This document shows positions 19,078 through 27,589 of a DNA stretch of 64,000 bases, piece by piece. The DNA is from Microbacterium sp. ProA8 (GTDB taxonomy: Bacteria > Actinomycetota > Actinomycetes > Actinomycetales > Microbacteriaceae): the NCBI RefSeq assembly GCF_039905635.1, contig NZ_CP157000.1, positions 1,922,001 to 1,986,000 of the forward strand, given 5' to 3'. Position 1 is the stretch's first letter. Each line of letters starts with the position of its first letter. The translations under genes and the position numbers were made by a program. The notes beneath the pieces are model-generated. The model had not been told where the DNA came from. It made no database searches and saw only the letters and a program-made list of their open reading frames with translations.

Positions 19078-20238
19078 GTGAGCGCCACCCCCCTGCACGC
19101 ACTGCCCCTCGACGAGCTGCGCCAGCGCACCAGCACGAAATGGCGGAAGTACGGGGAGGACGTGCTGCCGTTCTTCGTGGCCGAGACCGACTACGCGCTG
19201 GCTCCCGAGATCACGCGCGTGCTGACGCGCGCGGTGCAGCTCGGCGACACCGGCTACACCCCGCCCGACCCCGGCGTCCGTGAGGCCTTCGCAGGATTCG
19301 CCGAGCGTCGCTGGGGGTGGAACGTCGATCCGTCCGACGTGTTCTGGACGGGTGACGTCATGATGGGCGTCGTCGAGATCCTCCGCAAGGTCATCGAGCC
19401 CGGTGACCGCGTCGTGGTCATGCCGCCGGTGTACCCACCGTTCTACGACACCGTGGAAGAAGCCGGTGGCGTCGTCGAGCGTGTGCCACTCGCGGCGAGC
19501 GACGCCGGCTGGAAGATCGACCTCCCCGGTGTCGAGGCGGCCCTCGCGGGGGGCGCGCGCGCCGTGCTGCTGTGCAACCCGCACAACCCGACGGGCACCG
19601 TGCACACGCCCGAGAGCCTGGCGGCGCTCGCGGATATCGCCGAGGGGTTCGGCGCGACGGTGATCAGCGACGAGATCCACGGACCGCTGACCCATGCACC
19701 GACGGTCTTCACGCCGTTCCTCACCGCGTCGGAGGCGGCGCGGCGGGTCGGCTACGCGGTGACCAGCGCCAGCAAGACGTTCAATCTCGCCGGCCTGAAA
19801 TGCGCGGTGATGGTCGCCGGCGGTGACCCGCAGCGCTCGGCGCTGCGCTCCCTGCCCTGGGAGGTCGAGTGGCGCACCGGCCTGTTCGGCGCGCTCTCGA
19901 ACGTCGCGGCCTTCTCACCCGAGAGCGACGAGTGGCTGGAGAGCCTGCTGGCCGCCCTTGCCCACAATCGCGTGCTCCTGGCCGAGCTCCTCGCCGAGCA
20001 CCTGCCGCACGCGCGCTACCTGCCGCCCGACGCCGGCTTCCTCGCGTGGGTCGACCTGTCGGCGTACGGCTGGGGCGACAACCCGGCGGTGAAGGTGCTG
20101 CGCGACGCGAAGGTGGCACTGCATCACGGGCCTCTCTTCGGCACCGAGGGCACGGGGCACGTCCGCATCAACTTCGGCTGCGCGCCCGAGCTGCTCCGCG
20201 AGGCGGTGGAGCGCATCGGCGCCCTGGCGCGATCGTGA
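19078..20238 (+). CDS. MalY/PatB-type PLP aminotransferase / cystathionine beta-lyase
   Basis: 386-residue fold-type I PLP enzyme of the MalY/PatB class, which cleaves C-S bonds of cystathionine-like substrates or transaminates. The PLP lysine sits in SASKTFNLAGLK; NPHNPTGTVHT and ISDEIHGPLTH are the usual cofactor-contact motifs. The GTG at 19078 is preferred over the ATG three bases earlier because a TAGGGT hexamer lies 6 nt before it. Its last codons overlap the MFS gene start (GTGA), suggesting the enzyme and exporter work on the same compound. Confidence 0.9.
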   Translation: MSATPLHALPLDELRQRTSTKWRKYGEDVLPFFVAETDYALAPEITRVLTRAVQLGDTGYTPPDPGVREAFAGFAERRWGWNVDPSDVFWTGDVMMGVVEILRKVIEPGDRVVVMPPVYPPFYDTVEEAGGVVERVPLAASDAGWKIDLPGVEAALAGGARAVLLCNPHNPTGTVHTPESLAALADIAEGFGATVISDEIHGPLTHAPTVFTPFLTASEAARRVGYAVTSASKTFNLAGLKCAVMVAGGDPQRSALRSLPWEVEWRTGLFGALSNVAAFSPESDEWLESLLAALAHNRVLLAELLAEHLPHARYLPPDAGFLAWVDLSAYGWGDNPAVKVLRDAKVALHHGPLFGTEGTGHVRINFGCAPELLREAVERIGALARS

Positions 20239-21605
20239 CCACCGCGTCCGAGCCCGCAACGGGCATCTGGCAGGGCCGGTTCGTCTGGGTGACGGTCGGC
20301 GCCGTCGCCTTGATCTTCCTCGCGGCCATCCAGTCCCTCGCCGTGACCACGGTGATGCCGGTGGTGAGCGCCGATCTGGACGGCGAGCGCCTCTACGCGG
20401 TGGCCTTCGCGGGAACGCTCGCCACGAGCGTCATCGGCATGGTCGCCGTCGGCGCGTGGTGCGATCGCGGCGGTGTGCTCGCACCGCTGAGCACCGCGGT
20501 GGTGCTGTTCGTCGCCGGGCTGCTCATCTCGGGCCTCGCCCTCTCGATGCCGACGCTCGTCGTGGGACGCCTCGTGCAGGGCCTCGGCACCGGAGGGCAG
20601 ACGGTGGCGCTGTACGTGGTGGTCGCCCGCGTGTATCCGAGCGCCCTGCACGGCCGCGTCTTCGCCGCCTTCTCGGCGGCCTGGGTCGTGCCCTCGCTCA
20701 TCGGCCCGTTCCTGGCGGGTGCCGTCACGGAGTTCCTGCACTGGAGGTGGGTGTTCCTGGGGGTGGCCGCACTGACCGTCGTCGCATTCGCGATGGTGGT
20801 GGCGCGCCTTCACGGTCTCCCGCTCCATACCGATGAGCCCGCCACTTCACGCGTCGCGCCGCGGCTGGCGTGTGCGATGGCGGTCGCCATCGGAGCCCTG
20901 GGCCTTAGCCTCGCGGGCGAACTGGGGGCGTGGGCGTGGGCGGCGGTGGCGGCATCCGTCGGCGTCATCGCGCTGGCGTCGCGGCCCCTGCTGCCCCGCG
21001 GCACCCTTGTCGCCGGACGCGGCCTGCCGAGCGTCGTGCTGATGCGCGGGCTGATCGCGGGCGCGCTGTTCGGCGCCGAGATCTACGTGCCCTACCTGCT
21101 GATCGACGAGTATGGTTTCTCGCCGACGTGGGCGGGACTCGGCCTCACCGCCGCCGCGTTGGCATGGGCCGCCGCCGCGGACGTGCAGGGCAGGTTCGGC
21201 GACCGCATCGGCAACACCCGCATCACGCTGATCGGCATCGCGCTGCTCGTGGCCTCGCTGGCGGTGGCGGCGGCGACGGCGCTGCTCGGTCTGCACCCGG
21301 CCGTGCTGATCGCGGGATGGGGTCTCGCCGGAGGCGGCATGGGTCTCATGTACCCACGGCTGACCGTGCTGACGCTCGCGTACTCCACCCCGAAGAACCA
21401 GGGCTTCAACTCGTCGGCGCTGTCGATCTCGGACGCCGTGGGCTCGGCATCCTCGATCGCGGTGATGGGACTCGTCTTCACTGCGCTGGCGGGGACGGAT
21501 GCCGGATTCCCGGCCGTCTTCGCCATCGCCGTGGTGCTCGCCCTCGCGGCCCTCGTGCCGGGGCTCCGCCTCGGCCACGCCCACGAGGTCTCACCGGCGC
21601 GGTAA
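20235..21605 (+). CDS. MFS drug/metabolite exporter
   Basis: 456 residues with about fourteen hydrophobic segments. The pattern fits the DHA-type multidrug antiporter branch of the major facilitator superfamily; GAWCDRGG between early helices and VGRLVQGLGTGGQTVALYVV resemble motifs A and C. The GTG start overlaps the aminotransferase stop by four bases. The frame is open upstream only as a shadow of the aminotransferase gene. Substrate unknown; coupling to a C-S lyase or aminotransferase hints at an amino-acid or thiol-related compound. Confidence 0.88.
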   Translation: MTTASEPATGIWQGRFVWVTVGAVALIFLAAIQSLAVTTVMPVVSADLDGERLYAVAFAGTLATSVIGMVAVGAWCDRGGVLAPLSTAVVLFVAGLLISGLALSMPTLVVGRLVQGLGTGGQTVALYVVVARVYPSALHGRVFAAFSAAWVVPSLIGPFLAGAVTEFLHWRWVFLGVAALTVVAFAMVVARLHGLPLHTDEPATSRVAPRLACAMAVAIGALGLSLAGELGAWAWAAVAASVGVIALASRPLLPRGTLVAGRGLPSVVLMRGLIAGALFGAEIYVPYLLIDEYGFSPTWAGLGLTAAALAWAAAADVQGRFGDRIGNTRITLIGIALLVASLAVAAATALLGLHPAVLIAGWGLAGGGMGLMYPRLTVLTLAYSTPKNQGFNSSALSISDAVGSASSIAVMGLVFTALAGTDAGFPAVFAIAVVLALAALVPGLRLGHAHEVSPAR

Positions 21606-21623
21606 CGCATGCTCGGTGCTGAG

Positions 21624-21709
21624 GGGTTTCGACTCGCTTCGCTCGCTCAACCTTGAGTCGAGCTGCATCAACGCTCGCTGGCGCTCGCATTGATCCAGCT
21701 CGACTCAAT
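21624..21709. repeat. 86-bp dispersed hairpin repeat, copy 2
   Basis: Second copy of the element at 438-523. Stem arms at 21653-21671 and 21690-21708 pair at 18 of 19 positions around the same 18-nt loop. It lies between the convergent MFS and siderophore-interacting-protein genes and overlaps the stop of the latter, as copy 1 does with pgl. Confidence 0.8.
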
Positions 21710-22613
21710 TCTCGGCGCGGCCGAGGCGCCAGTAGCCCATGAAGGCCACGGCGCGACGGTCCACGCCGCGCTCTGACACGAGGTGGCGACGAAGTGCCTT
21801 GATCGCCCCCGCCTCGCCGGCCAGCCACGCGTAGAGCCGCGCGCTCTTCAGCGCGGCTCCGCCCTTGGCCGTACGCGGCACCTCCCAGAGGATGTCGGTG
21901 TCGACGTCGACCTCTTCGACCTCCGAGCCCGTGCCGGCGGGTGCCAGCCGGGCTGCGGCGTCCGTCACCGACTCGACCAGGTGGGCGTGACGATCGCCGT
22001 CCCCCCGCGCCCCGATCCGGTATTCGAAGCCCGGGTGCTGCGGCAGATACGCGGCGTCGTCGGCGTGCGGAAGCTCGACGGCGACCACCCCGCGGGCGTC
22101 CGCCGGCAGCTGCTCGAGGATCGCGGCGATGGCCGGTGCGGCCGTCTCGTCGCCGGCGAGCAGGATGGCGTCGACGCGCGCCGGCGGCACGAAGTCGATG
22201 CCGAAGCTCACGCCGCTGTGCGCGGCCGTCGGCGCGAAGATCAGCACCTCGTCGTCGACACGGGCGCGGGCGATCCAGTCGGATGCCGGTCCGATCACGT
22301 CGTGCGAGACCATGTCGACATCGACCTCGTTGAGGTGGTTGCGCACGTAGCGGGTCGTGTAGGTGCGGAACGGCAGGCGCCGCTCGTGGGGGAGGTCGCG
22401 CCACTGCGCGTACCAGTCGTCGCCCGTCGGCATCGCGTCGAGGCCCAGAGTGCGCGTCGGGAAGACGATCTTCACGCGCTGATCGAGTCCGGGGTCGCCG
22501 TAGTCGCCGAGGTCGTCGCCGCCGAAGGTGAAGCGGCGGAAGCTCGGCGTCACATCGGCGATCGCCGTCACGCGGGCGCGGAAGAAGCGGTAGGGCACAT
22601 CGGCGTCAGACAA
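21705..22613 (-). CDS. Siderophore-interacting protein (ferric-siderophore reductase)
   Basis: 302-residue SIP/ViuB-family flavoprotein that releases iron from imported siderophores by reduction. The FAD-binding RTYTTR motif lies at residues 83-88, and a C-terminal NAD(P)H-binding SIP domain with LAGDETAAPAI follows. The start is a TTG at 22613, supported by AGGAG six bases upstream. It is the last gene of the iron-uptake cluster, 12 bases after the ATPase gene. Cytoplasmic. Confidence 0.93.
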   Translation of the reverse strand: MSDADVPYRFFRARVTAIADVTPSFRRFTFGGDDLGDYGDPGLDQRVKIVFPTRTLGLDAMPTGDDWYAQWRDLPHERRLPFRTYTTRYVRNHLNEVDVDMVSHDVIGPASDWIARARVDDEVLIFAPTAAHSGVSFGIDFVPPARVDAILLAGDETAAPAIAAILEQLPADARGVVAVELPHADDAAYLPQHPGFEYRIGARGDGDRHAHLVESVTDAAARLAPAGTGSEVEEVDVDTDILWEVPRTAKGGAALKSARLYAWLAGEAGAIKALRRHLVSERGVDRRAVAFMGYWRLGRAEN

Positions 22614-22625
22614 TGGGGACTCCTG

Positions 22626-23471
22626 TCAGGAAGAGGCGGGGACGCCGAAGGACGCCGTAGCGGGCTGTGCGGCGGAGACGTGATGGCGACCACGGGGAAG
22701 GACGATCGGCGAGCCGGACACCGGATCGGGCACGACGAGGGCGTCGAGGTCGAACACCTCGCGAATGAGCTCGCTCGTCATGACGTCGCCGGGTGCGCCG
22801 TTCGCGATGATCCGTCCGGCGCGCAGCGCGAAGAGGTGGTCGGAGTAGCGCGCGGCGAGGTTCATGTCGTGCAGCACCATCACGATCGTCGTGCCGCGTT
22901 CGCGGTTGAGGTCGGTGAGCAGGTCGAGCACCTCCACCTGGTGCGCGACGTCGAGGAAGGTGGTCGGCTCGTCGAGCAGGAGGATGTCGGTCTCCTGCGC
23001 GAGCGCCATCGCGATCCAGGCGCGCTGACGCTGGCCGCCCGACAGCTCGTCGACCGAGCGGTCGGCGAGATCCTCGATGCCGGTGGCGGCGAGCGCCCCT
23101 GCGACCACCTCGTAGTCGTGGGCGCTCCATCGTGCGAGCAGCTTCTGATGGGGATGGCGTCCGCGCCCGACCAGATCGGCGACGGCGATGCCCTCGGGCG
23201 CGAGGGGGCTCTGCGGCAGCAGGCCGAGCGTCCGCGCGATCTCCTTCGTCGGGCGGCCGTGCAGCGCCTTGCCATCGAGGACGACCTGACCCGCGCGCGG
23301 CGAGATGAGACGCGCGAGCGCGCGCAGCAGCGTGGACTTGCCGCAACCGTTCGCTCCGACGATAGCGGTGATGCTCCCGGGCGGGATCGCCAGGTCGAGG
23401 TCCTCCACGATGGTGCGGTCGCCGTAGGACAGCGTCAGGGCTTCGGCCGACAGGCTGTGTGATGCGGTCAT
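22626..23471 (-). CDS. Iron-siderophore ABC transporter ATP-binding protein
   Basis: FepC/FecE-type ATPase of 281 residues powering the adjacent permeases. Walker [10 protein letters not shown] at 39-47, signature [10 protein letters not shown] and Walker [10 protein letters not shown] are present. The ATG overlaps the stop of the preceding permease gene (ATGA). The C-terminal 25 residues are an Ala/Pro-rich extension. Confidence 0.96.
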   Translation of the reverse strand: MTASHSLSAEALTLSYGDRTIVEDLDLAIPPGSITAIVGANGCGKSTLLRALARLISPRAGQVVLDGKALHGRPTKEIARTLGLLPQSPLAPEGIAVADLVGRGRHPHQKLLARWSAHDYEVVAGALAATGIEDLADRSVDELSGGQRQRAWIAMALAQETDILLLDEPTTFLDVAHQVEVLDLLTDLNRERGTTIVMVLHDMNLAARYSDHLFALRAGRIIANGAPGDVMTSELIREVFDLDALVVPDPVSGSPIVLPRGRHHVSAAQPATASFGVPASS

Positions 23472-24547
23472 AGCGAGCCTCCCGCTCGATTCGTCTTGAT
23501 GAGGAGGTAGATGAGGAAGGGTGCGCCGAGCACGCCGGTGATCACCCCGACGGGGTAGCGGCTGTCGAACGCGAACTGGCCGACGAGATCGGCGAGCTGC
23601 ACCAGCAGCGCCCCGACCAGGGCGGACGGCAACAGCAGCGACCCGCCCGGCCCGACGATGCGCGCCGCGATCGGGCCCGCCATGAAGGCGACGAAGGCGA
23701 TCGGCCCGGTGGCGGCGGTCGCGAAGGCCAGCAGCGCGACGGCCGCGACGATCGTGATCACCCGGGTGCTCTGCAGGCGTACTCCGAGGCTGGCGGCCGC
23801 GTCGTCGCCGAGGCGCATGACGTTCAGGTCGCGTCCCCTCGACAGCAGCGCCGGCACGAGGAAGAGGCTGGCCAGCGCGAGCGGCAGCACCGCCGACCAC
23901 GTGGCGCCGTTGAGGCTGCCGGTGAGCCATCGCATGGCGGCCTGCAGGTCGTAGGAGGCGGCCTTCGAGAGGACGTACGTCACGACGGCATCGAGCATGG
24001 CGGCCACGCCGATGCCGATGAGGATCAGACGCGTTCCTGCGAAGCCGCCCTTGTTGGAGAGCAGGTAGATCGCCAGGGCCGTGAGCAGACCGCCTGCGAC
24101 CGCGAGGATCGAGACGGCGGTGTCGTTCAGCGACAGGATGACGATGCCGAACACCGCAGCCGCGCTCGCGCCGGCGGTGATGCCGATGATGTCGGGCGAC
24201 GCGAGCGGGTTGCGCAGCATCGTCTGGAAGGTGACGCCGGCGATGCCGAAGGCGGCTCCCTCGAGGATCGCCAGCACCGCCCGCGGCAGGCGCAGCTCGC
24301 CGACCGTGAACGAGGCGCCGGGCACGGTCTCACCGAGGATGACGCGCACGACGTCGTCGAGGCCGTAGAAGGTCTTGCCGATCATCAGCGAGGCCGCGAA
24401 GACGAGCACCACGCCCACGGCGAGCGCGACGGTCACCGCGGTGCGCCGGCGCGCACGACGGCGGCGGCCGGTGATCACGGCCTGCGTCGCCGCAGGGGAG
24501 AGGGCGTGCGTGCCCGCGGGCCTGGTGCTCGCTGTCTGAGCGCTCAC
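23468..24547 (-). CDS. Iron-siderophore ABC transporter permease (FecCD family)
   Basis: 359 residues from the GTG at 24547, which overlaps the stop of the upstream permease gene (GTGA). About ten membrane helices follow a basic cytoplasmic N-terminus (GRRRRARRR). FecCD hallmarks include [30 protein letters not shown] and a C-terminal GAPFLIYLL. It works as a heterodimer with the product of 24544-25590. Confidence 0.95.
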   Translation of the reverse strand: MSAQTASTRPAGTHALSPAATQAVITGRRRRARRRTAVTVALAVGVVLVFAASLMIGKTFYGLDDVVRVILGETVPGASFTVGELRLPRAVLAILEGAAFGIAGVTFQTMLRNPLASPDIIGITAGASAAAVFGIVILSLNDTAVSILAVAGGLLTALAIYLLSNKGGFAGTRLILIGIGVAAMLDAVVTYVLSKAASYDLQAAMRWLTGSLNGATWSAVLPLALASLFLVPALLSRGRDLNVMRLGDDAAASLGVRLQSTRVITIVAAVALLAFATAATGPIAFVAFMAGPIAARIVGPGGSLLLPSALVGALLVQLADLVGQFAFDSRYPVGVITGVLGAPFLIYLLIKTNRAGGSL

Positions 24548-25590
24548 AGCTCCCTCACCTTCTGGCGACGCACGATCCAGATGAAGAACGGGGCGCCGAT
24601 CAGTGCCGTCAGGATGCCGACCTCGATCTCGTCGGGCCGGGCGATGACGCGGCCCACGACGTCGGCGGCGACCAGCAGTGCGGCTCCCGCCACGGCAGAG
24701 AAGGGCAGCAGCCAGCGATGGTCTGTGCCGACGAGCAGGCGGCAGAGGTGCGGGATGATGAGCCCGACGAACGCGATGGGGCCGGCGATGGCGGTCGCGG
24801 CGCCGCAGAGGATGACGGCGCCGGCCGCCGCGATCAGGCGCGTGCGCATCACGTGCTCGCCGAGACCCGTCGCCACGTCGTCGCCGAGCGCGAGCGAGTT
24901 CATGCCGCGGCCGCAGGCGATCGTGACGACGGCGCCGATCAAAAGCACCGGGAGGATGGTGGCGATGCGATCCCAGGTGGCGCCGCCGACGCCGCCGATC
25001 TGCCAGAACCGGAAGGTCTCGAGCAGATCGACGCGGGGGAGCAGCACGGCGCTCACGAGCGACATGAACGCGGCCGACGTCGCCGCGCCGGCCAGGGCCA
25101 GCTTCAGCGGCGTCGCGCCGCCGCGGCCCAGGGAGCCGACCGTGTACACGAAAACCGCGGCGCCGCCCGCGCCGATGATGGATGCGGCGATGAACGCGTA
25201 CGGGTCGGACATGCCGAAGAAGGCGATGCCGATCACCACGGCCAGCGCCGCCCCGCCCGAGATGCCCAGGATGCCGGGATCGGCGAGAGGGTTGCGGGTG
25301 ACGGCCTGCATGGCGGCGCCCGACATCGCGAGTGCCGCGCCCACGGCGATGGCGAGCACGGTCCGCGGCAGTCGGGCCACCACCGCGGCCTGGGCGACAC
25401 CGCTCGTGTCGCCGGCGAGACCGGCGACGATGTCGCCCAGTCCGACATCGCGGACGCCGAATGCCACCGAGGCGACGCACAGCGCCGCGAGCACCACCAG
25501 GCACACCGCGAGCCACGCCAGCCGCACCGCCGCCGGACGCCGCAGGGTTGCGGCATCCGGCGCCGGAGCGGAGGTCTCGATGACGGCCAC
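24544..25590 (-). CDS. Iron-siderophore ABC transporter permease (FecCD family)
   Basis: 348 residues, first of two FecCD permeases. The motifs LPRTVLAIAVGAALAMSGA, NPLADPGILG and IGAPFFIWIV correspond one to one with those of its partner. About nine or ten membrane helices. It lies 20 bases after the binding-protein gene and is coupled to the second permease by a 4-base overlap. Confidence 0.95.
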   Translation of the reverse strand: MAVIETSAPAPDAATLRRPAAVRLAWLAVCLVVLAALCVASVAFGVRDVGLGDIVAGLAGDTSGVAQAAVVARLPRTVLAIAVGAALAMSGAAMQAVTRNPLADPGILGISGGAALAVVIGIAFFGMSDPYAFIAASIIGAGGAAVFVYTVGSLGRGGATPLKLALAGAATSAAFMSLVSAVLLPRVDLLETFRFWQIGGVGGATWDRIATILPVLLIGAVVTIACGRGMNSLALGDDVATGLGEHVMRTRLIAAAGAVILCGAATAIAGPIAFVGLIIPHLCRLLVGTDHRWLLPFSAVAGAALLVAADVVGRVIARPDEIEVGILTALIGAPFFIWIVRRQKVREL

Positions 25591-25610
25591 CGATCAGACT
25601 CCGGGGCGGA

Positions 25611-26639
25611 TCAGTCGAGCGCGCCGGCGAGCAGCGCGAAGTACTCGTCGATGCCCCAGCCGATCGAGAGCGGCGACGGGTTGGCCGAGGCGGCCAGCGG
25701 CGTCGACTCCTCGAGGATCGCGATGCGGCCCGCGGCGATGGCGGGGATCTGCGAGAGCAGCGGGTCGGCCTGGAGCTGCGGGATGATCGATCCGCTGGCG
25801 TCGCCGTAGGTGACGAAGACGTCGACGTCGGCGAAGCGGTCGGCCTGCTCGGCACTCACCGTCGTGTAGAAGGCCACTCCGTCCGACTCCTCGCCCACCA
25901 CGGTCGGCACCGGGAACCCGAGGCTCTCGAGGAAGCCGGGACGCGTGTCGGTGCTCGTGTAGAAGCCGACCTGACTGAAGTCCGACGGGTCGATGTACGA
26001 GAAGAGCACGCGGGACTCCGCCAGCTCCGGGTAGTTCGCCAGCGCGGCGTCGACCTCGCCCTGCAGCTCTTCGATGAGGGCGTCGCCTTCCTCGGCCAGG
26101 CCGAGAGCCTGCGAGTTCAGGCGGATCATGTCCTCGTACGAGGTGCCCCAGGCGGCACCCGGGTATGCCACGACCGGCGCGATCTTCGACAGCGTGTCGT
26201 ACTCCTCCTGCGTGATGCCGGAGTTGGCGGCGAGGATCACGTCGGGCTGCGTGTCGGCGACGGCCTCGAAGTCGATGCCGTCGGTCTCGTCGAAAAGCAC
26301 CGGGGTCTCGGCGCCGAGCTCCTCGAGCTTGTCCTCGACCCAGGGCAGCACGCCGTCGGCGTCGTCGTCGCCCCACGTCACCTCTGCCATGCCGACGGGC
26401 ACGACACCGAGCGCGAGCGGCACCTCCTGGTTCGACCAGGCGACCGTCGCGACGCGCTCGGGCTTCGACTCGATCACGGTCTCGCCGAACGCGTGCTCGA
26501 TCGTGACGGGGAAGCCGTCGCCCGACGAGGATCCTGTCGTGGTGGCTGCGTCGTCGGCGGCCGCACCGGCGCACCCGACGAGGGTGAGCGCGGCGATGGC
26601 GAGCATCGCAGTGGCGGCGACGGGGCGGTTGGGGCGCAC
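25611..26639 (-). CDS. Iron-siderophore ABC transporter substrate-binding lipoprotein
   Basis: 342-residue periplasmic-binding-type protein (FepB/BtuF fold) anchored as a lipoprotein: signal peptide residues 1-22 with lipobox LVGC, Cys23 modified. It should capture a ferric siderophore outside the membrane and pass it to the two permeases. The GTG at 26639 has GGAGG at good distance. First gene of the cluster; iron-box-like sites lie directly upstream, so the cluster is probably repressed by DtxR/IdeR when iron is plentiful. Confidence 0.95.
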   Translation of the reverse strand: MRPNRPVAATAMLAIAALTLVGCAGAAADDAATTTGSSSGDGFPVTIEHAFGETVIESKPERVATVAWSNQEVPLALGVVPVGMAEVTWGDDDADGVLPWVEDKLEELGAETPVLFDETDGIDFEAVADTQPDVILAANSGITQEEYDTLSKIAPVVAYPGAAWGTSYEDMIRLNSQALGLAEEGDALIEELQGEVDAALANYPELAESRVLFSYIDPSDFSQVGFYTSTDTRPGFLESLGFPVPTVVGEESDGVAFYTTVSAEQADRFADVDVFVTYGDASGSIIPQLQADPLLSQIPAIAAGRIAILEESTPLAASANPSPLSIGWGIDEYFALLAGALD

Positions 26640-26657
26640 GGAATCCTCCGGAAGATT

Positions 26658-26676
26658 TTAGGTAAGGATGCCCTTA
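26658..26676. promoter_or_regulatory. Iron-box-like site 1 (DtxR/IdeR)
   Basis: 19-bp TTAGGTAAGGATGCCCTTA matches the DtxR/IdeR consensus at about 14 of 19 positions, 19 bases upstream of the binding-protein start and inside the expected promoter. Confidence 0.65.
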
Positions 26677-26686
26677 TTCGGGCGGA

Positions 26687-26702
26687 GTAAGGCCAACCTT
26701 AC
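26687..26702. promoter_or_regulatory. Iron-box-like site 2
   Basis: Perfect inverted repeat GTAAGG-CCAA-CCTTAC. It resembles half of a DtxR/IdeR box (AGGCCAACCTTA) and sits 10 bp from site 1, so two dimers could bind side by side. Confidence 0.55.
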
Positions 26703-26753
26703 CCAGCCGTTTTACAGAATGCCAATCCGATCCGACACACACCGCACAACGGC

Positions 26754-26784
26754 GACAGCCCCGGCCGATGGGGCCGGGGCTGTC
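26754..26784. terminator. Hairpin between bioY and iron cluster
   Basis: 13-bp perfect stem (26754-26766 with 26772-26784), loop of 5. Second of two tandem hairpins downstream of bioY. Confidence 0.75.
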
Positions 26785-26789
26785 GATCA

Positions 26790-26814
26790 CGGATGCCGCG
26801 TGAGGCGGCATCCG
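26790..26814 (-). terminator. Terminator of bioY
   Basis: 10-bp perfect stem CGGATGCCGC/GCGGCATCCG with a 5-nt loop, one base after the bioY stop codon on the minus strand. Confidence 0.8.
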
Positions 26815-26815
26815 T

Positions 26816-27463
26816 TCACTCCTTGGTCTTGTCCGCCTTGCGCACGAGAGCCCAGGCGCCGGGGATGATGGCGGCCGCGAGCGCCGCCTTCACCAGTCCG
26901 CCGACGATGAACGGCAGCAGGCCGGCCGCCAGCAGGGCGGAGAACGAGTAGTCGAGGCCCATCACGACGTTGAGGATGAACGCCATGTACGGGATGCCGA
27001 AGAGGAACGGCACCGCACTGGCCGCGGCGAAGCCGAGGAACGCGAGCCCGGGGCGTCGATCCCACGCCCGCTCGGCGAACCAGCCGGCGACGAACGCCGA
27101 GAAGATGAAGCCGATGACGAAGCCGAAGCTCGGCTTGCCCACTGCGGCGAGGGTGCCCGTGAAGCCGGCGAAGACCGGGAGCCCCGCGAGGCCGACGAGC
27201 ATGTAGGTGGTGAGCGCCGCCGCTCCGCGCCAGGCGCCCAGGGCGGCGCCGACGACGATCACGCCGAGCGTCTGACCCGTGATGGGGACCGGCCAGAGCG
27301 GGATCTCGACCTGGGCGAGGAGCGCCACGATGGTCGCGCCGGCGATCACGAGACCGGCGTCGAGGGCGAACGCGCGAGCGCGCGAGGACGGGCGGGCGAT
27401 GACGTCGGCGAGCACGCGACGGGTCCCTGCGGAGGCGGTCGGGGCGGCGGCGATGGATGACAT
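26816..27463 (-). CDS. bioY: Biotin transporter BioY
   Basis: 215-residue substrate-capture component of the ECF-type biotin transporter, about six membrane helices. PVPITGQTLGVIVVGAALG and the YMLVGLAGLPVFAG region are characteristic. bioM and bioN are not adjacent, so it works either with a shared ECF module or alone. A TAGGCT hexamer 7 nt before the ATG suggests a leaderless mRNA. Biotin supply matters here because the leucine pathway at 51.8-55.6 kb uses a biotin carboxylase. Confidence 0.94.
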   Translation of the reverse strand: MSSIAAAPTASAGTRRVLADVIARPSSRARAFALDAGLVIAGATIVALLAQVEIPLWPVPITGQTLGVIVVGAALGAWRGAAALTTYMLVGLAGLPVFAGFTGTLAAVGKPSFGFVIGFIFSAFVAGWFAERAWDRRPGLAFLGFAAASAVPFLFGIPYMAFILNVVMGLDYSFSALLAAGLLPFIVGGLVKAALAAAIIPGAWALVRKADKTKE

Positions 27464-27470
27464 GGCACTC

Positions 27471-27476
27471 AGCCTA
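27471..27476 (-). promoter_or_regulatory. -10 element of bioY (leaderless)
   Basis: TAGGCT on the minus strand, 7 nt before the bioY ATG; no ribosome site is present. Confidence 0.5.
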
Positions 27477-27589
27477 GGGGGCGTGGGAGAGGGGTACTTG
27501 GACGCCGTCCACCAATGATCGGCCGATCCGCTGTCCGCGTTCTACGACGGCGGCGAGACCCCTCGAGGCGCGGAACGCCAGAGACGCGA

